A stretch of DNA of 64,000 nt, from NCBI GenBank assembly GCA_963513945.1, contig OY740717.1, forward strand, positions 112,588,864-112,652,863, in the 5' to 3' direction. The notes beneath the pieces were generated by a model, which did no database searches, had not been told where the DNA came from, and was given only the letters and a program-made list of their open reading frames with translations. Below, in pieces: positions 10,985 to 23,306 of this stretch (position 1 is its first letter; each line of letters opens with the position of its first letter). The position numbers and the translations under genes were made by a program. Source of the stretch: Hydrotaea diabolus (lineage: Eukaryota; Arthropoda; Insecta; Diptera; Muscidae).

Positions 10985-11181
10985 AATTTGACTGAAATGC
11001 AAAATTTTTAGCAATTTTACCCTAGTACCCTTCGACCACCAATCCGAACATTTTCAAACAGCTTCCATTTCCCCCCCTTGCATTTTCGGGCATGGACATG
11101 GTAGATGTACGAATTTGCATAAAATGAGCCATAGAATATGCTGGTTAAGTTTATCCAGTCGTGAATGAATCACCCTGTGTA
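10985..11181 (-). repeat. dispersed repeat D, copy 1
   Basis: On the minus strand it reads CAGGGTGATTCATTCACGAC, then a block with TTTGAAAATGTTCGGATTGG and GTACTAGGGTAAAAT. The copy at 37445 (+) matches this order and wording closely. The CAGGGTG terminus flanked by TA is typical of mariner-like element ends, but no second terminus or coding part was found. Confidence 0.7.
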
Positions 11182-11820
11182 CTTCAGAAGACACATCCAG
11201 AGATAGCCGGCTTACATTTACAAACTCCATGTTTTTCTCATAGGAAACTGTACGTTGCGTGCTCAAGAGTTGCAAGTGGAATAAATGTATACGTTATTGC
11301 CACAAATAGCAGAACTGCCAACATCGTTAACACAACTGGCCCCTCCTTGAGTTAATATATTTACTTAAAGACATTTTGCATGTTAATTTATATAAATACA
11401 AAAGACTTACTAATAATATTGAGAGATATTATCTTAGTTTGATATGGCATAAAAATCTTTCATCATTCCTAACTGAAACAGCTTGTTTTATATAGTACGT
11501 AAATGAACAAAAGAAAAAGAGTCCTGTAATTTAGGAAATCTTTAGTTAAGAAAAAATATCAGAATTTGGAAAATTCCTGAAAAATCTCGAACTCTTGAAG
11601 AATTCCGGGGAAACTGAAAAATCCTGAGATACTGGGATTTTAGTTTTCAAAACCTCGAATCGCTCAAAAAATCGACATCCCTAGTCCATACACCCTAAGA
11701 ATATATTATAAGTAGAGCATTTCAGTAGAGCCAATACTCTATTTAAGAATAGAAGAAGACCTTCTTGAATGAAATGCCACAAACGACCTTCTCTCATGCC
11801 TGCTTCGAGAAGGCCCTTCG
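11182..11820. other. intron, unrecognised
   Basis: No repeat partner found in the window. A small dyad lies at about 11800-11825 (CTTCGAGAAGGCCCTTCGAAGG). Confidence 0.3.
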
Positions 11821-12930
11821 AAGGACCTTCAAAATTCGCCGCTGTTTTTCAAATAAAACGGAAGTGCAGTATTGTCTTCTGGGAGTTGTAGTTTCTATTT
11901 GTATTGTTTAAAGTTTCCAGTTTGTTTGTTTGCTTCTAAAAGTGACGAATATTTTTCTAATAAATTTGCCATGTACGCGCGCTCTACGCCGTATCGTACA
12001 CACGCCAGCAATTTTCACAGTCTATTTAACAAGGATGTGAGTAGTTTTTCCTTGAGAGACAGTGAGTGCTTGTTTGTACGTAGTCGCGTTTCCAATTTAA
12101 ATTTGCGATATTTTACAGAATTTTTGCGTGTTATTCGAATGCGAATGTCTCCGTTTGTTTGACTTTTCGCATTGCTTTGTGTCTGGATGAGTGCATAGTT
12201 TTAACATAAATCGTTTGTAGTTCTTTTTTCGTATTTAGTTTTTCTTTTTATTTTTGATTTTACGCTTCAATGCAAATGCAAAGAGTTTCTATTGAGAAAT
12301 ATCAACTGACAAACTGTTTTATGCGAACGAAAACAACTTCAGAAAAACCAAAAAAAAAACAAAACTCCAGAAGAAAGGAATCGCTTCAGTGGTATGAGTG
12401 CGTATCTGAAAGTGTGTGTGTGGAAAAGAAACAAAAAAATAATAAATTCAAACCAAATCGTTAGGAAATAGCAGCGGCAGCAACAGCAGCAACAACGAAC
12501 GACAACAGCAACATCTTCTGATAAATGTGAATGCAACGACTGCGAGAAGAATAAAATATCAAAATAGTTTAAGCCAAAAATGAAAATGTACTGAATATAA
12601 ATGTTACAATTGCTATGCTGCCACTGCCTTGTTGCTGTTGATGCTGTCGATGTCGTTGTTTCGGTGTCTTTGGTTTTAAATCTTTTCGATTTCGGATTTA
12701 ACGTATCCCGATTTTTTGTTCGTAGTTTTTTTTCGTTTTGGAGCTGCTGTCTTCCTCGTTTGGAATATCTGCCATGACAGTTTGGCAGCGTGCATTTGTG
12801 CGATTCACTCATTCTACGGTTTGCTGGTGTCCCAGTCTTCTAAACTCGCATCCTATCATTTGCATTTTACATCCATTCACGATTCACATTTGGAACTACG
12901 TCACCGTTAAATATAGACGTACATAGCGAT
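11821..12930. other. repeat-free island, possible regulatory or 5' exon DNA
   Basis: None of the window's transposon families appears here. It contains CTGGGAGTTGTAGTTTC at 11879-11895, a higher-GC stretch around 11970-12040, donor-like GTGAGT words at about 12036 and 12060, and (CAG)n/(CAA)n-rich DNA at 12465-12520 and 12620-12660. The 157-residue minus frame at 12339-12812 is low-complexity Cys/Phe nonsense. Candidate enhancer, alternative promoter or non-coding exon; inference only. Confidence 0.35.
11879..11895 (-). promoter_or_regulatory. ACTACAACTCCCAG motif
   Basis: The reverse strand reads ACTACAACTCCCAGAAG, nearly identical to the STAF/ZNF143 binding consensus well known from vertebrate promoters. 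Whether a fly factor uses it is unknown to me. One occurrence in the window. Confidence 0.35.
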
Positions 12931-13369
12931 GCTCGTTGTTGGGATGGGGACAAACACTCGTTCTTCCGAAAGATTCCACCACCCAGGCATATATGGCAGG
13001 CTTTATTCAGTAGCATTCAAATAAACTGGAATTCATACGCTGCAAATACCCGTTCACATGCATATGTAGGACAATTACAACTTTAACAAGCCGCATACTT
13101 GGTAAGGAAACTTTCTTAAAGTTATTACCCAGCAAACAGATTTGATTCTAATCGCCACGTAACTGTAAACATTGCCAGAAATACAAAATATGTAAATTAC
13201 TTGGCAGTCAGACAGAGATTGTAAAGGGTGATCTCCCAACTTAGTATGGAGTTAATTCTTATTTTGTCATTCCGTTTGAACAACAACGGAATGACACATT
13301 TAACGAAGGTCCTCTAAAGTATAAATAGTATTGGCCGTTACTTAAATAAATGCGACAAATAATTATTGT
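12931..13369. other. intron, unrecognised
   Basis: Includes a short dyad, TCATTCCGTTTGAAC paired with ACAACGGAATGACA at 13268-13294. ACGGAATGAC words also occur in LINE-tail debris elsewhere (58265). Confidence 0.3.
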
Positions 13370-13500
13370 GGGCCGTTACGAAGTGATGGAAGTGTACACG
13401 ACTATAATGCCAGTTAACCCTGGGTAAACCCCGGGGAAGTACATCAAACATTTTTCAGCGGCGGGTTTCCAATTAGTATTTGCCGGAGAATTTACGAGTA
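13370..13500 (+). mobile_element. possible tRNA-derived SINE, copy 2
   Basis: GGCCGTTACGAAGTGATGG, then a B-box-like GGTAAACCCC at 13425, then ACATTTTTCAGCG, follow the same order as 5861-5945. More decayed than copy 1. Confidence 0.4.
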
Positions 13501-14450
13501 AGAGATTAATCTCTAAGCCATGCAAAAACTTATCTTTAAAATGCATTAGCCTTTCGGAGACTGAGTTAAACAGTAGGCCCCGTCAGTAAGTATACAAATT
13601 GCTTACTGATTTGAGAATAGTTTTCCTTTGTTTCGCAGTAGAGTGTTGCGGGACTTTAGTAAGTAAATTATAATATTACCTCCGTTGTATTTTAAGACGG
13701 TCTGCTCGATCTTTGGGGAAAACGAAATGAGGTAGAAAACAATAAAATAATATGTCGGAATCATTCAGCTCCAACAGCATAATTTCCGACAATTACTTTT
13801 TGAAGATAATAAAATTCATATATTGGTGGTCTATTCGGAAATCGAACAGACTAACTAGTTCGGTCTTTCCAGCATTACTGCAGGTATCTCGCGTATTACT
13901 CAAATTATGTTTGCTCCAAAGGCTAGAATTGTAGCTGGGTTATATACGATGACATTTGGCTAGACATAACTACAAAGCAAAGCAAACTCAATACAAGACA
14001 GATCAAAAACGCTTAATTAGCTTCAAAACAAAAAAAAAATCTCAATAAATACAATATTTCGACCGATTTGTGTTCCAACATCACGCTTCCAAGTTCGGAA
14101 AAAATGCCCGTTAAGATTATGGCTAATGCATTTCATAGAGAAGTTTCTACAACACTTTGACAATTCTCACTTGCTCGAAAAGTAATCGGCATTTACGAAA
14201 AGGAAATTTGACACCATGAAAACGTAAGATATTCTCTTCTGTCTTAAAAACAGGGTCAACTGTCTGATGTCAGTTTGAGTCGTGCTCACTAACTAAAGAT
14301 ATCCCAATAGAATATTTATTCACCTATATATTTTCTTTACCTTTCACCACTCTGTAAAATATGGTGTTATAAGTTAGGTTCATGGCAAATGTTTGCAACT
14401 AGCCAAGCTTTTGAGCTTGACCTACTTTTAAATATACAAATCGACTTATA
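13501..14450. other. intron, unrecognised
   Basis: No repeat partner or coding exon found. It ends at the TA preceding the mariner. Confidence 0.3.
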
Positions 14451-15222
14451 GAGGGCTGCTATATATAAATGCGGATATTTATCACCAAAAATGGTTTTAT
14501 TGTTTTTCAAAGTATTCTCCAGCATGATTAATACACTCTTGCATGTGCTCAAACCAATTGTCGAAGCACTTTTTCCACTACGATTGAGACACCTCCAAAG
14601 CATGGCTTTTGACCGGTTCAACAGCAACTTCTGGCGACAAAAATCGTTGACCACGCATTTTTTTCTTGATGTGCGGGAATAAACGAAGTCATTGACCCAC
14701 CAATTCGACGTTTTGGCCGGTCAAAAAGGCGCCGGTTTGAGCCGATGTGTGAGAGCTCTCATTGTCATGGTGCACCATGATTCGTTTTCTCTTGTTCGTT
14801 TTTCCAATTTCTACAAAGACTTCAGGCAAACAAATCGTGGTGTACCACTCAGAATGTACCGTCCTACGTTGCTCAAGCGGAACAGTCATCACATAACCAG
14901 TTTTGCCGAAGAAAAAGGCTTCTTCTACGAACAACTTTCGTTGGATTTGGCTCGTCTTCGAAGACCCAAACGGTCGATTGCTGTTTTGTTTCGGGCTCAT
15001 ACGCATAGATACATGATTCGTCACCTGTGACGATCTTACAAACGTCTTTTGAAGCACCGCGATAGTACTTTTTCAAAATTTCTGTGCACCAATCGACACG
15101 AGCCTTTTTTTGAGCGATTGTCAAACTGTGCGGGATATAACGAGAACAAACTTTTTAACGGCCAGGTGTTCATGTAATATCGAATGTATGCTGGTGGAAG
15201 AAATGCCCAACGACCGACTTTA
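14451..15222 (-). pseudogene. mariner (DD34D) transposase relic, copy 1
   Basis: It starts at TA with GAGGGCTGCTATATATA, the same 3' terminus as the 23307 copy. On the minus strand the frames include IVTGDES (first catalytic Asp), then ETKQQSTVWVFEDEPNP, then MVHHDNESSHTSAQT (second catalytic Asp, HHDN), in the order of a mariner transposase, but split over two frames (15124-14873 and 15057-14689). The N-terminal helix-turn-helix part is missing, so the copy is 5'-truncated with frameshifts. No function expected. Confidence 0.9.
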
Positions 15223-15895
15223 GCTGTTTTACATAGGTTAGGTTAATAAAAAGGGGTAGCGTATTTGGTTAACCCTGCACCGAAGCTATTAGTATGGAAT
15301 ATCGGACACTTCTTCTTATGTAGGCAAAGGATATGAAGTACTAAGAGTTGTTTACAAAATATATAAGGTTTTTCCTATTGTTTCCAGTTAAAAATTCCAA
15401 CACTGAAGAACTGTGCGGCCCAAATAAAGAGGTAAAAATGTATGCCCCTACATGCTTTTACAGAAATAAACAGAACAAAAGTGTTCTGATTACTAAATTC
15501 AAAAATATGATTTAAACTTCTGTAATACTCTAAGATAAAGACTATTTTCATGCGACATATTTCGAGTTATTTCCTACCACTGATAGTTTGTAAATTATGG
15601 TTGTTTAAAGTTTATATAGCACTTCTCTAACCCGCAGCAGCATACCCATAATTACATGCGATCAGCATCTGCATATATAATTATGAACACATTCAAGAAT
15701 GTGGGCGTGGCGCAGCCCGCTTTTCCCCAAGGCTTATTTATTTAAACACAAATACTTACTTCGTTACCTCAACATTCCATTATGGAACAAAGGGGGAACT
15801 TTCTGGAAGCAGTGAGATAAGCACGATAAATTTCTTATTGATTTAATCACTACAGCATACTGAGTACATTTCAACACTACCTGCCTTTTATCATA
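15223..15895. other. intron, unrecognised
   Basis: Contains ATGTGGGCGTGGCGCAGCC (15699), a LINE-debris-like word. No genes. Confidence 0.3.
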
Positions 15896-16045
15896 TGTGA
15901 CAGCGCATAGCGAAAGGGACCTAAGGGTAAAAAAATCAATTTTCATTTTTTTTTCTTTTTTTGATGTGGACAAAATCTGAGTATCGAATGAGACCGATCC
16001 CATGCCCCAAAAGTGTTCCCTCCCAGAGATATGCGCGTTTTATGA
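15896..16045 (+). mobile_element. M1 MITE, copy 2, right half missing
   Basis: Starts after TA (15894-15895) with TGTGACAGCGCATAG and AAAGGGACCTAAGGG and follows copy 1 to ATGCGCGTTTTATGA, where homology stops. The right TIR is lost, so the copy is truncated. Confidence 0.85.
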
Positions 16046-16385
16046 TCAAAATGACACAATAAAATATAAAAAGTGCATTTATATTGAAGTTAATGAGTTA
16101 TTATTAATTAGGAAAGATTCTCTCAAACAGTAAAAACGTCTTAACTTCGGCCAGGTCAACCTTATATACCCTCTACCCTCCGTCCCCACGTTACAAAGTG
16201 CAAAAAAATGGCTCGCTTTTTTGTGTCCTTTCGGCCCATCTGTACGGCCATAAACTCAACCATAAAGTCAAAAGTCTAGCAACTATGCCCTGTTTTAGGC
16301 GTCCCAACTTACAGTACTCATTTTTACCACTGACCGTCCACAACTTATGCTGAAAAATAGTGCACTTTTAAGCTTGAAACTCTAA
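16046..16385. other. intron with LINE-tail-like wording
   Basis: TATACCCTCTACCCTCCGTC and neighbouring sequence resemble decayed non-LTR 3' tails. No coding sequence. Confidence 0.3.
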
Positions 16386-16495
16386 GTCCCTTAAAGGGAA
16401 ACTTCCCCCCAATGGGCTAATTTCGTCCATTTACAATCTGAAACAGCTTATGGTCGTCAGCAATCATCATGCAAAACATCAGGATCATAGGTTGA
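16386..16495 (+). repeat. dispersed repeat E, copy 1
   Basis: GTCCCTTAAAGGGAAACTT, then ATTTCGTCCATTTA, ACAGCTTATGGTCGTCAGC and ATCATCATGCAAAACAT, match in order the reverse complement of 27250-27392. Confidence 0.7.
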
Positions 16496-18219
16496 TTCGT
16501 TTATCCCCTATCGTGCAGCCCACCTATTTTGCGAATTTATATCTTAATTAACACAATAATAGTATACATTAGAAATCAGATGTGTTTACGTTTTTTGATG
16601 AGAGGGCAGTGCGACGCCCCTTTTTTAAATCGCACCCGTCTATTCTGTGAAAAAAGGGGTGCGGCACCGACCATTTTCCCCATAACTTTTTTTGTTAGTA
16701 TTTATAACTTTTTTCAGTAGTATTTAAATTAAACCTCTTGTTCCTTGCTTTTCTAGTTCCTAAGTTATGGACCTTGAATGGTGTAGGTGTGTGGGCGTGT
16801 CATGGCCCAATTGGGGCATCAAAAATATATAATATATTATTATATAGGTTTTTACATTAGCTTTTATGGGAAGTTTACAAATTCACAATTAGTTTGCGCA
16901 TTACAAAGAACATCAACTACTTGGAACTCATTTTCAAAAGAATCTCTTGAGCAGCATTAACAATAAAGCACAATTTAAGCGATTTATGTGCTCTTATGGG
17001 TCTTTTGTGTAGGGTGTACTAGAAGAGGCTTTGCTAGGAATCCAATCTTGATTAATATCGAAGTCTACTTTAAAACTCTCTTTGTAAGTATTAATTTGGA
17101 GAAATGGAATATTTGTTTCAGAGGTACTAGAAAAGTTTTGGCAGTATAACCCAGTTTCAATCCCAAAGGCAATTTTGAACAAATACTACGACATTCAAAA
17201 AAAAAACTTTATCCGAAGGTTATCATGCGAACAAGTCGTACATGGCCCAAAACATATTTAGGGCCTAAATCTTTCGTTGGTTAGTATCAAAAGACGGCCG
17301 TTTACTGTGGTGACCCAAAGGAAAGACCTCCCTTTGAGGTGTTGCGAAAAACTCCGTCTCTAATCTTAACAATATTTGCACCATATCATATCTATCTTAT
17401 ATTTAGTAGATTTCTAATCGAGCCCAAAAGAAATGCCAAACTAGTCGTAACTGAAACACAAAAAGGGTAAAATTTGTATACGTTTGGTTAGCCTTAAATA
17501 AAATAGCGCTTTTATCGCGTTCTTGGAGGCCTTCAAAAAACCTTCATTCCTGGCAGATGTGTTTGTCTTCCATAAAAAGTAAGGCAAAATGCCTTTTTAA
17601 ATAGGGGGCCTATCTCGCCGTTTTTCAGCTGCTTTATTTCGAAAGTAAAATCAATCCTGATAGTTTAGAAAATGTTATTTTGCGAGTAAATAAGAAAGCA
17701 TAAGAAAAAATAAAAAAAGTAGATAAAAGAGCAGCAGTACAATGACACTTTAAAACCTGAACTAACCTTTGAATCCTTTGTTGGGTATGCGGGACTTGAA
17801 TGAACGAAAGGAAACGACTCAACAGACACCACCACTTCAGAAAGACGTACGTCACAGTGGCAGCGTTTGTGTACCCCTTTCAGCCATCCCCCCCATTCCG
17901 TCATTTCTTCAACTCGACTTGACTACTTTTATGGCAAAAAAGGATTGAACACAGAGAATAGAAGTGACAAATAAAACAGGATACAATATAAATTGTTGGC
18001 ATCCCTTCTGTTAGTTATATTTACTACACTCCGTGTACACACAGGCAAAACAAACATTTTTGCAACCTCCTACGTAGGACGGGGAATTGGTTGAGTTTGT
18101 CATTCAATTTGTTGCAATTTCAAATAGCGTCTGAGAAACAGAGTAGTATATGTCTCAGAAATGCAATTACAAAACAACCTCAGATAACGTATATGGACAA
18201 ATACTAAAGTCTTGTAAAC
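16496..18219. other. intron with a small hairpin
   Basis: At 16612-16662 GACGCCCCTTTTTT pairs with AAAAAAGGGGTGC across a ~24-bp loop. GTGTGGGCGTGTCATGGCCC at 16787 is LINE-debris-like. Nothing else recognised. Confidence 0.35.
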
Positions 18220-19105
18220 TAAGGGGTAGTCCAACTATAATGCACGATGTTAATTATGAGACACACCTTAAATTCAATTTTTTTGCCCAACTCCATTTAA
18301 TATTTACTTAGTTGACTTTTTGACAAATTCAACCATGCAGAGGTATTCACTTCAGTAGCGTGAAAAGATTATTGAAGCCTTTTATGAAAATGGTCGTTCA
18401 AATGAAAATGCATGTACTTGCACTTCGTGATTTTTTTTGTCAGCATAATCAACCAACTGTGTCTACAATCGGGAGAATTGTGCGCAAATTTCAGCAAACT
18501 GGATCTGTAGGAAATGTAAAAATACCTGTGCTTGCTCGCCTAGTTCGTTTTTCCAACTTTCTGTTATCGAGCCGCACGTCTTCGAAAATGAGGTAGGCTT
18601 TTACCATGAATGGTTTTCGCTATCGCCAGATGATAAAGGACTTCTTGTGGCCAGAAATTAAGGACATGGACTAAATGTGGTTCCAACAGGATGGTAACAC
18701 TTGCCACACAGCCAACGAATCAATGGCTCTTTTCCGCGAGAAATTCAATGACCGGGTTATCTCACGTCGTGTCTATGTTTGGCCCAACATTGACACCGTT
18801 AGAATTCTTTCTTTGGGGATAATTAAAAGAAAAAGCGTACATCAATAAGCCAAGAAAAATTCAAGAGCTAAAGAAAGAGATAATTCTGTACATTATAGAC
18901 ATTTAACTTTTATTTTGCCTCAGAGTCATAGAAAATATGGACCACGGGATAGGGGTATGCCGCTAAAGCCGCGGCGAGCATTTGTTCGATATTTTTATAG
19001 ACAAAATAGTCATAGATCCTTCTGTCATAATAAAAAGCATTAAGAGTTCACTGAAAACGTATTCTTTTATTTACAATTAGGATCGTGCGTTTTAGCAAGA
19101 CCGCG
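18220..19105 (+). mobile_element. rosa-type mariner, lineage R2, copy 2
   Basis: The left end GGGTAGTCCAACTATAATGC, then GATGTTAATTATGAGACACACC, matches the 9103-9960 element end. Coding follows on the plus strand: N-terminal TPTVSTIGRIVRKFQQTG-like helix-turn-helix wording near 18450-18510, then MWFQQDGNTCHTANESMALF around 18677-18740 with the second catalytic Asp, then a degraded WPN...DTV...LWG block. In-frame stops and deletions kill it. The right end is decayed and only approximate (TTTATTTACAATTAG near 19067). Confidence 0.75.
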
Positions 19106-20842
19106 GTGTAATATCCCCACAGAGTGTTCAAGTTAGTTTGAACTATGGCAGATTTGCAACAGCTCATGAATACTCCAAATATAAGTATATTTAATCTCTC
19201 TATCACATATTGCAAAACGAACTGCATAGGGTGTACAAGATTCGATGCTGTCAAACTAAACTGAGTTTTGTGGAGTGTGAAATTTGTTATTTCACTTTTT
19301 CCTTCGCTCACTCACTCCTTCGTTTTAAAGGAATAGAGAAATATCCGTTGGCTCTATCTGTATTCACGCTTTGATATTCGCCGAATCTTTGAATGCATTT
19401 CGCATTGTGATTTGTTTTCATTTGATTTTCAAGTTAAAATGCATGAATGTGGATGATTTCTCGTTTTCTTCACACACCATCAATTCGATTGACTTAATTT
19501 TAATGTGTGTCATACATATTTTTTTAGTAACTCTTATTTGCATTACAAAATAGAAAATAAATTATATTTTCCACGTGAGCGCACAAATATCCTGAACTGA
19601 TATTGAGATATTTTTAAAAGGTTTTTTAAAATATAAAGAATGGGCCGACAATGTTTAGCGCTACGATCACAGATGAAAAAACTCCAGTTTAAGCCCTTGT
19701 CGTTTTACCTGTTGGATGCTAGTAGCGGACAAGTAAACTATTTATTTCTGAATGTAGTTGGGGCGTAAAGAAGAGACTTTGATATATGGACATGGCCAGT
19801 GTGTTTACAAATTATATCCACCACAGCTAAGTAATGCCAGAAAAGTTTAACATCTGTTCTTTAATAAAGCGATACTAAGTTAAACTCGTAGGTTTGTCCA
19901 AACCTTGGCGGTTAGTTATTAGGAATTTTGAGAAGGCTTGGGTGTTATCAACACTCAGCCTCCAACACCATTTTAAATATTTAAACATTCGGCTTTTCAC
20001 GAACAATTAAAAATTTACCGGCGAAATATTTGTTTAGCCGTGCCTCCAATAAAAGGAATTGTCGAAAAATTTAAACAATTTTTTTTTGGTGGCTGAGCTC
20101 CACTCCCATTGTACAACGTGACAAAGTAAGCTTAAGCCAAAACATTAGTGCAGTTTCTTAAAGTTGAGCTGTAAATCCAAGCTTTTTGGTTTGTCCTTTT
20201 TGCAAAAAAATAACCACGTTTTCAAAAGAAAAACATTGCCTGAAGTTTAATTTATCGGAAAGACCCTGTACAAAAAAGTACCTCCCTTTATGAAGGGCAT
20301 TTGGATGCTGCATCATAAATTTTATGGTCCATGGATCCGCCCATCCAACGCATGCTTATGGATACTCAAATCAATTGTAATTTTCCCACAATTTGTTGTT
20401 GGATCAATTAATGTTGTGTCCCGCTAAAACCGGGACACATAACATGGCAGGATGAAATATATTATTTGTTACTTACAAAAAATGTAACGCATCGAAAATT
20501 TGTATTTCCTTATTAAATCTTTGTCTATAACTCTAATGAACCTATGCCAGTACAAATTAAAACACCCATAACTTTCACTCATAGACTTGAAACTGCCTAA
20601 CTATTTTATTGCTACTTCATCTTTTCGATATGGCTAAAAATTTTCATTTAGGATTTTTAGATTTTGGCTTAAAAGGATTATAGGGCGGCAGTTTTGAAGT
20701 CCCAGCTGGTTCACACAAATTATACTAGATAAAACCCACATAGGGGAGCCAATTCACTTAAAGTATATACAAGAGTGCTTACCTCATGTGCATAGTCCGT
20801 ACTTATAGTGCCGCTTCGTAGTTTAATTATTCGGGAATACAG
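19106..20842. other. intron, unrecognised
   Basis: No element with a partner in the window. Bases 19370-19560 are repeat-free. The short frames show no family resemblance. Confidence 0.3.
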
Positions 20843-21702
20843 AGGGTGTTTTTTCAGCGTGTGGTTTTTACTAAGAAATAAAACGCATATAATTTAATTT
20901 TATGGCTAAGAATTTACCTTTATTATAAACACAAGGGCCATTATGTTCCTAAAACGATTTCGGGCTAGTGGCAGCCGCGGCTGTCTCGAATAATTCCAGC
21001 CGTGAGGTCCAATTTTCGACCATTTTTAGAGCATTTAGGGCCGCATGTCAGCGTCAATATTCTCTTCCAAACGTGTCAAACGTGTCGCGCTTAAATGAGT
21101 AAACAAGCAACTTTACATAATCACACGAAAAATAGTTCGGCGGTGTTAAATCGCACGATCTTGGAGGCCACGCGAAAGGCCCACGACGCGAGATAATGCG
21201 CTCACCAAAAGTTTCCTTCAATAAATTGATTGTTGCGTTGGCTGCATGACCGTCTTGTTGGAGCCAAAGATCATCAACATCCTTGAATTCAGGCTCTGAA
21301 AAATTCACCAATAATGGCTCTGTAGCGTTCCCCATTGACTGAAACATTATGGCCGGTTTTTTTTTGAGCACCCCAAACAGTGACTTTTTGAGAATTTAAC
21401 GGCGTCTTAACAACGGCTTGTGGATTTTTCATTACTCCAAATGCGGCAATTTTGATTATTAACGTACCCATTCAACCAAAAGTGAGCTTCATCGCTGAAC
21501 AAAATTTTCTTGTAAAAATCAGGATCGATGGTCATTTCGTTTCAGGCCCACTCATCACAACATGCAAGCGTTGTTCCGGAGTAAGTCTATTCATTGTGAA
21601 ATTGCAAACTAAATTGAGAATAAATCAATGGACAGCGGTCAAAAAGCCAACTCCGAAAAAAGTGTGGCCAGATTGAAACCCACACAACTTAAAAAAATAC
21701 CC
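20843..21702 (-). mobile_element. rosa-type mariner, lineage R3
   Basis: The left end AGGGTGTTTTTTCAGCGTG and right end TTAAAAAAATACCCT are inverted counterparts. The minus strand encodes a 105-residue frame with LWLQQDGHAANATINLLKE (second catalytic Asp) and WPPRSCDLTPPNYF, where the third acidic position reads Asn. Upstream on the minus strand, 21289-21471 carries GTLIIKIAAFGVMKNP and SVNGERYRAII in other frames. An inactive ~860-bp copy lacking the N-terminal region. Confidence 0.8.
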
Positions 21703-23306
21703 TATAGAAAATTAATCCGTACTTAGTAATATAAAATTAGGGCTATTTTTAATCTGTCCGTCTAAATTGAAACTCATAAATGATCCCAATCAAATGAAAT
21801 ACTGGTCTATAGCCAGCGCTTTCTGTAGGGCATAAAGTCCTAAACCACCATTTGAAATGTATCACTTCGCATGGCTATCTTTAGCGCCCATCATAGCTAG
21901 CAGATGGGCGTGTCACCCCTCCTCTCCACTATTTATAAATCATCAATTATAAGCAAACATCAGAAACTTTATGAGCAAATACACAATTAGTTGGAAGCTA
22001 TTCATGTGTCCAGACTTCACCACATCTGCCAAACCCCTTCCGCTTCCTGCGGCGACGTTCAATTTGATTGTCACTCTTCGTACTCGTATTATTCGTGTTT
22101 GATTGGGAAAGTCACGCTCTCCCGTATTTTCATTTGTCTTTGCAACCTCCAGGTGTCAGATGGCGCCTGAAGATGACATTAATATTTGAGGACATAAAGC
22201 AAATCTCATGTACTTTAAGAGACGCACATATACGAGAGTATCCATGAGTAGCTTCATCTGTGCGTGTGTGTATGTGTCCTTATGGGTTCTTGTACTTATA
22301 ATTAGAGTATAAAATATGCATGTCCAATATAATTATCTTTCATCTCAAATAAAGTGTCCGTTTAATTAATCTTGCACATCCGTGTGTACGTATCTGTACA
22401 ATTGTTTTACTCGTTTGTATTTGTGTGTCCCTAGCAAAAAATGTACTGAGGAATAATATTGTGGGTTATATAGGACTCATTTTTCAAAAGGAATATTAAC
22501 ATCTATATTCGGGTCATTCGTACCAACCAAACGGGTTCTTTCTTTACCCCCCATTAAAGTTTGGTTTGTATTTTTATTTTTTTATTTCTCGGGCTACACC
22601 TCAAATTATTGAAGGGAGCTCCTAGAATATTTAGATTTTGGATGGGCATAAAAATCTTAGACCATATAGCCATGTTTAAAGCCAGATATAAGGTATTTAA
22701 GGTGTTCTTCATTTATATATCATCACCATAGACTGCGATCGCTAAGAAATTTTAACATTCTTTAGTTTAACTGATGCCATATTCATTTTAGCGTCTTTCA
22801 AGCTGAAGTAATGGTCATAACACTTGCGGTCACTTGGCTGTGACAGGGAGATATTTGCGTTATCACTGGCAGCCGAGCAGCTATCAAAACAAAGGCATCG
22901 GTGAATACAACATCTAAGGTCGTCCATAAATGTCAACTATATATGGTGGAGATAGCCACACCTTTAAACTTAAGGCGTTTTTGTATGTCTGATCACAAAT
23001 GGACAATTCTGTTGCCGTCAAATTGTCCTTTAGGTCTACCAAGCTTGGCTTTGCAGAACTTAACTAGGAAGCTGACATTCCTTTGGCAATTTACAAAATT
23101 TAAGTGAAAACCTTCCAACTTAATCAAGCTAACCGTAGATGACTAGATCCACCATGTCCATATACTAAACAATTGACTAAGGTAAACGTTGGGCGTGGCC
23201 GACTACGATATACCCTACTCCAGTCTGTTATTTAGAAGATTCCAAGCTTCTGTCCGAAACCTAAGGTCGTAGTGAAAAGTGCTATTTCCACAGCGGGAAC
23301 GATATA
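21703..23306. other. intron; repeat-free island at about 22000-22430
   Basis: Bases 22020-22430 lack transposon wording and have TTAATTA-like words and TGTGTG microsatellite (22260-22280), as seen in fly enhancer DNA. Elsewhere there is LINE-debris-like GATGGGCGTGTC (21905) and TTGGGCGTGGCC (23189). Confidence 0.3.

Noticed and set aside
12339..12812. 157-residue minus-strand frame
   Set aside because: Cys, Phe and Thr runs from CAG/CAA-type repeats and T-rich intron; no domain or conservation signal.
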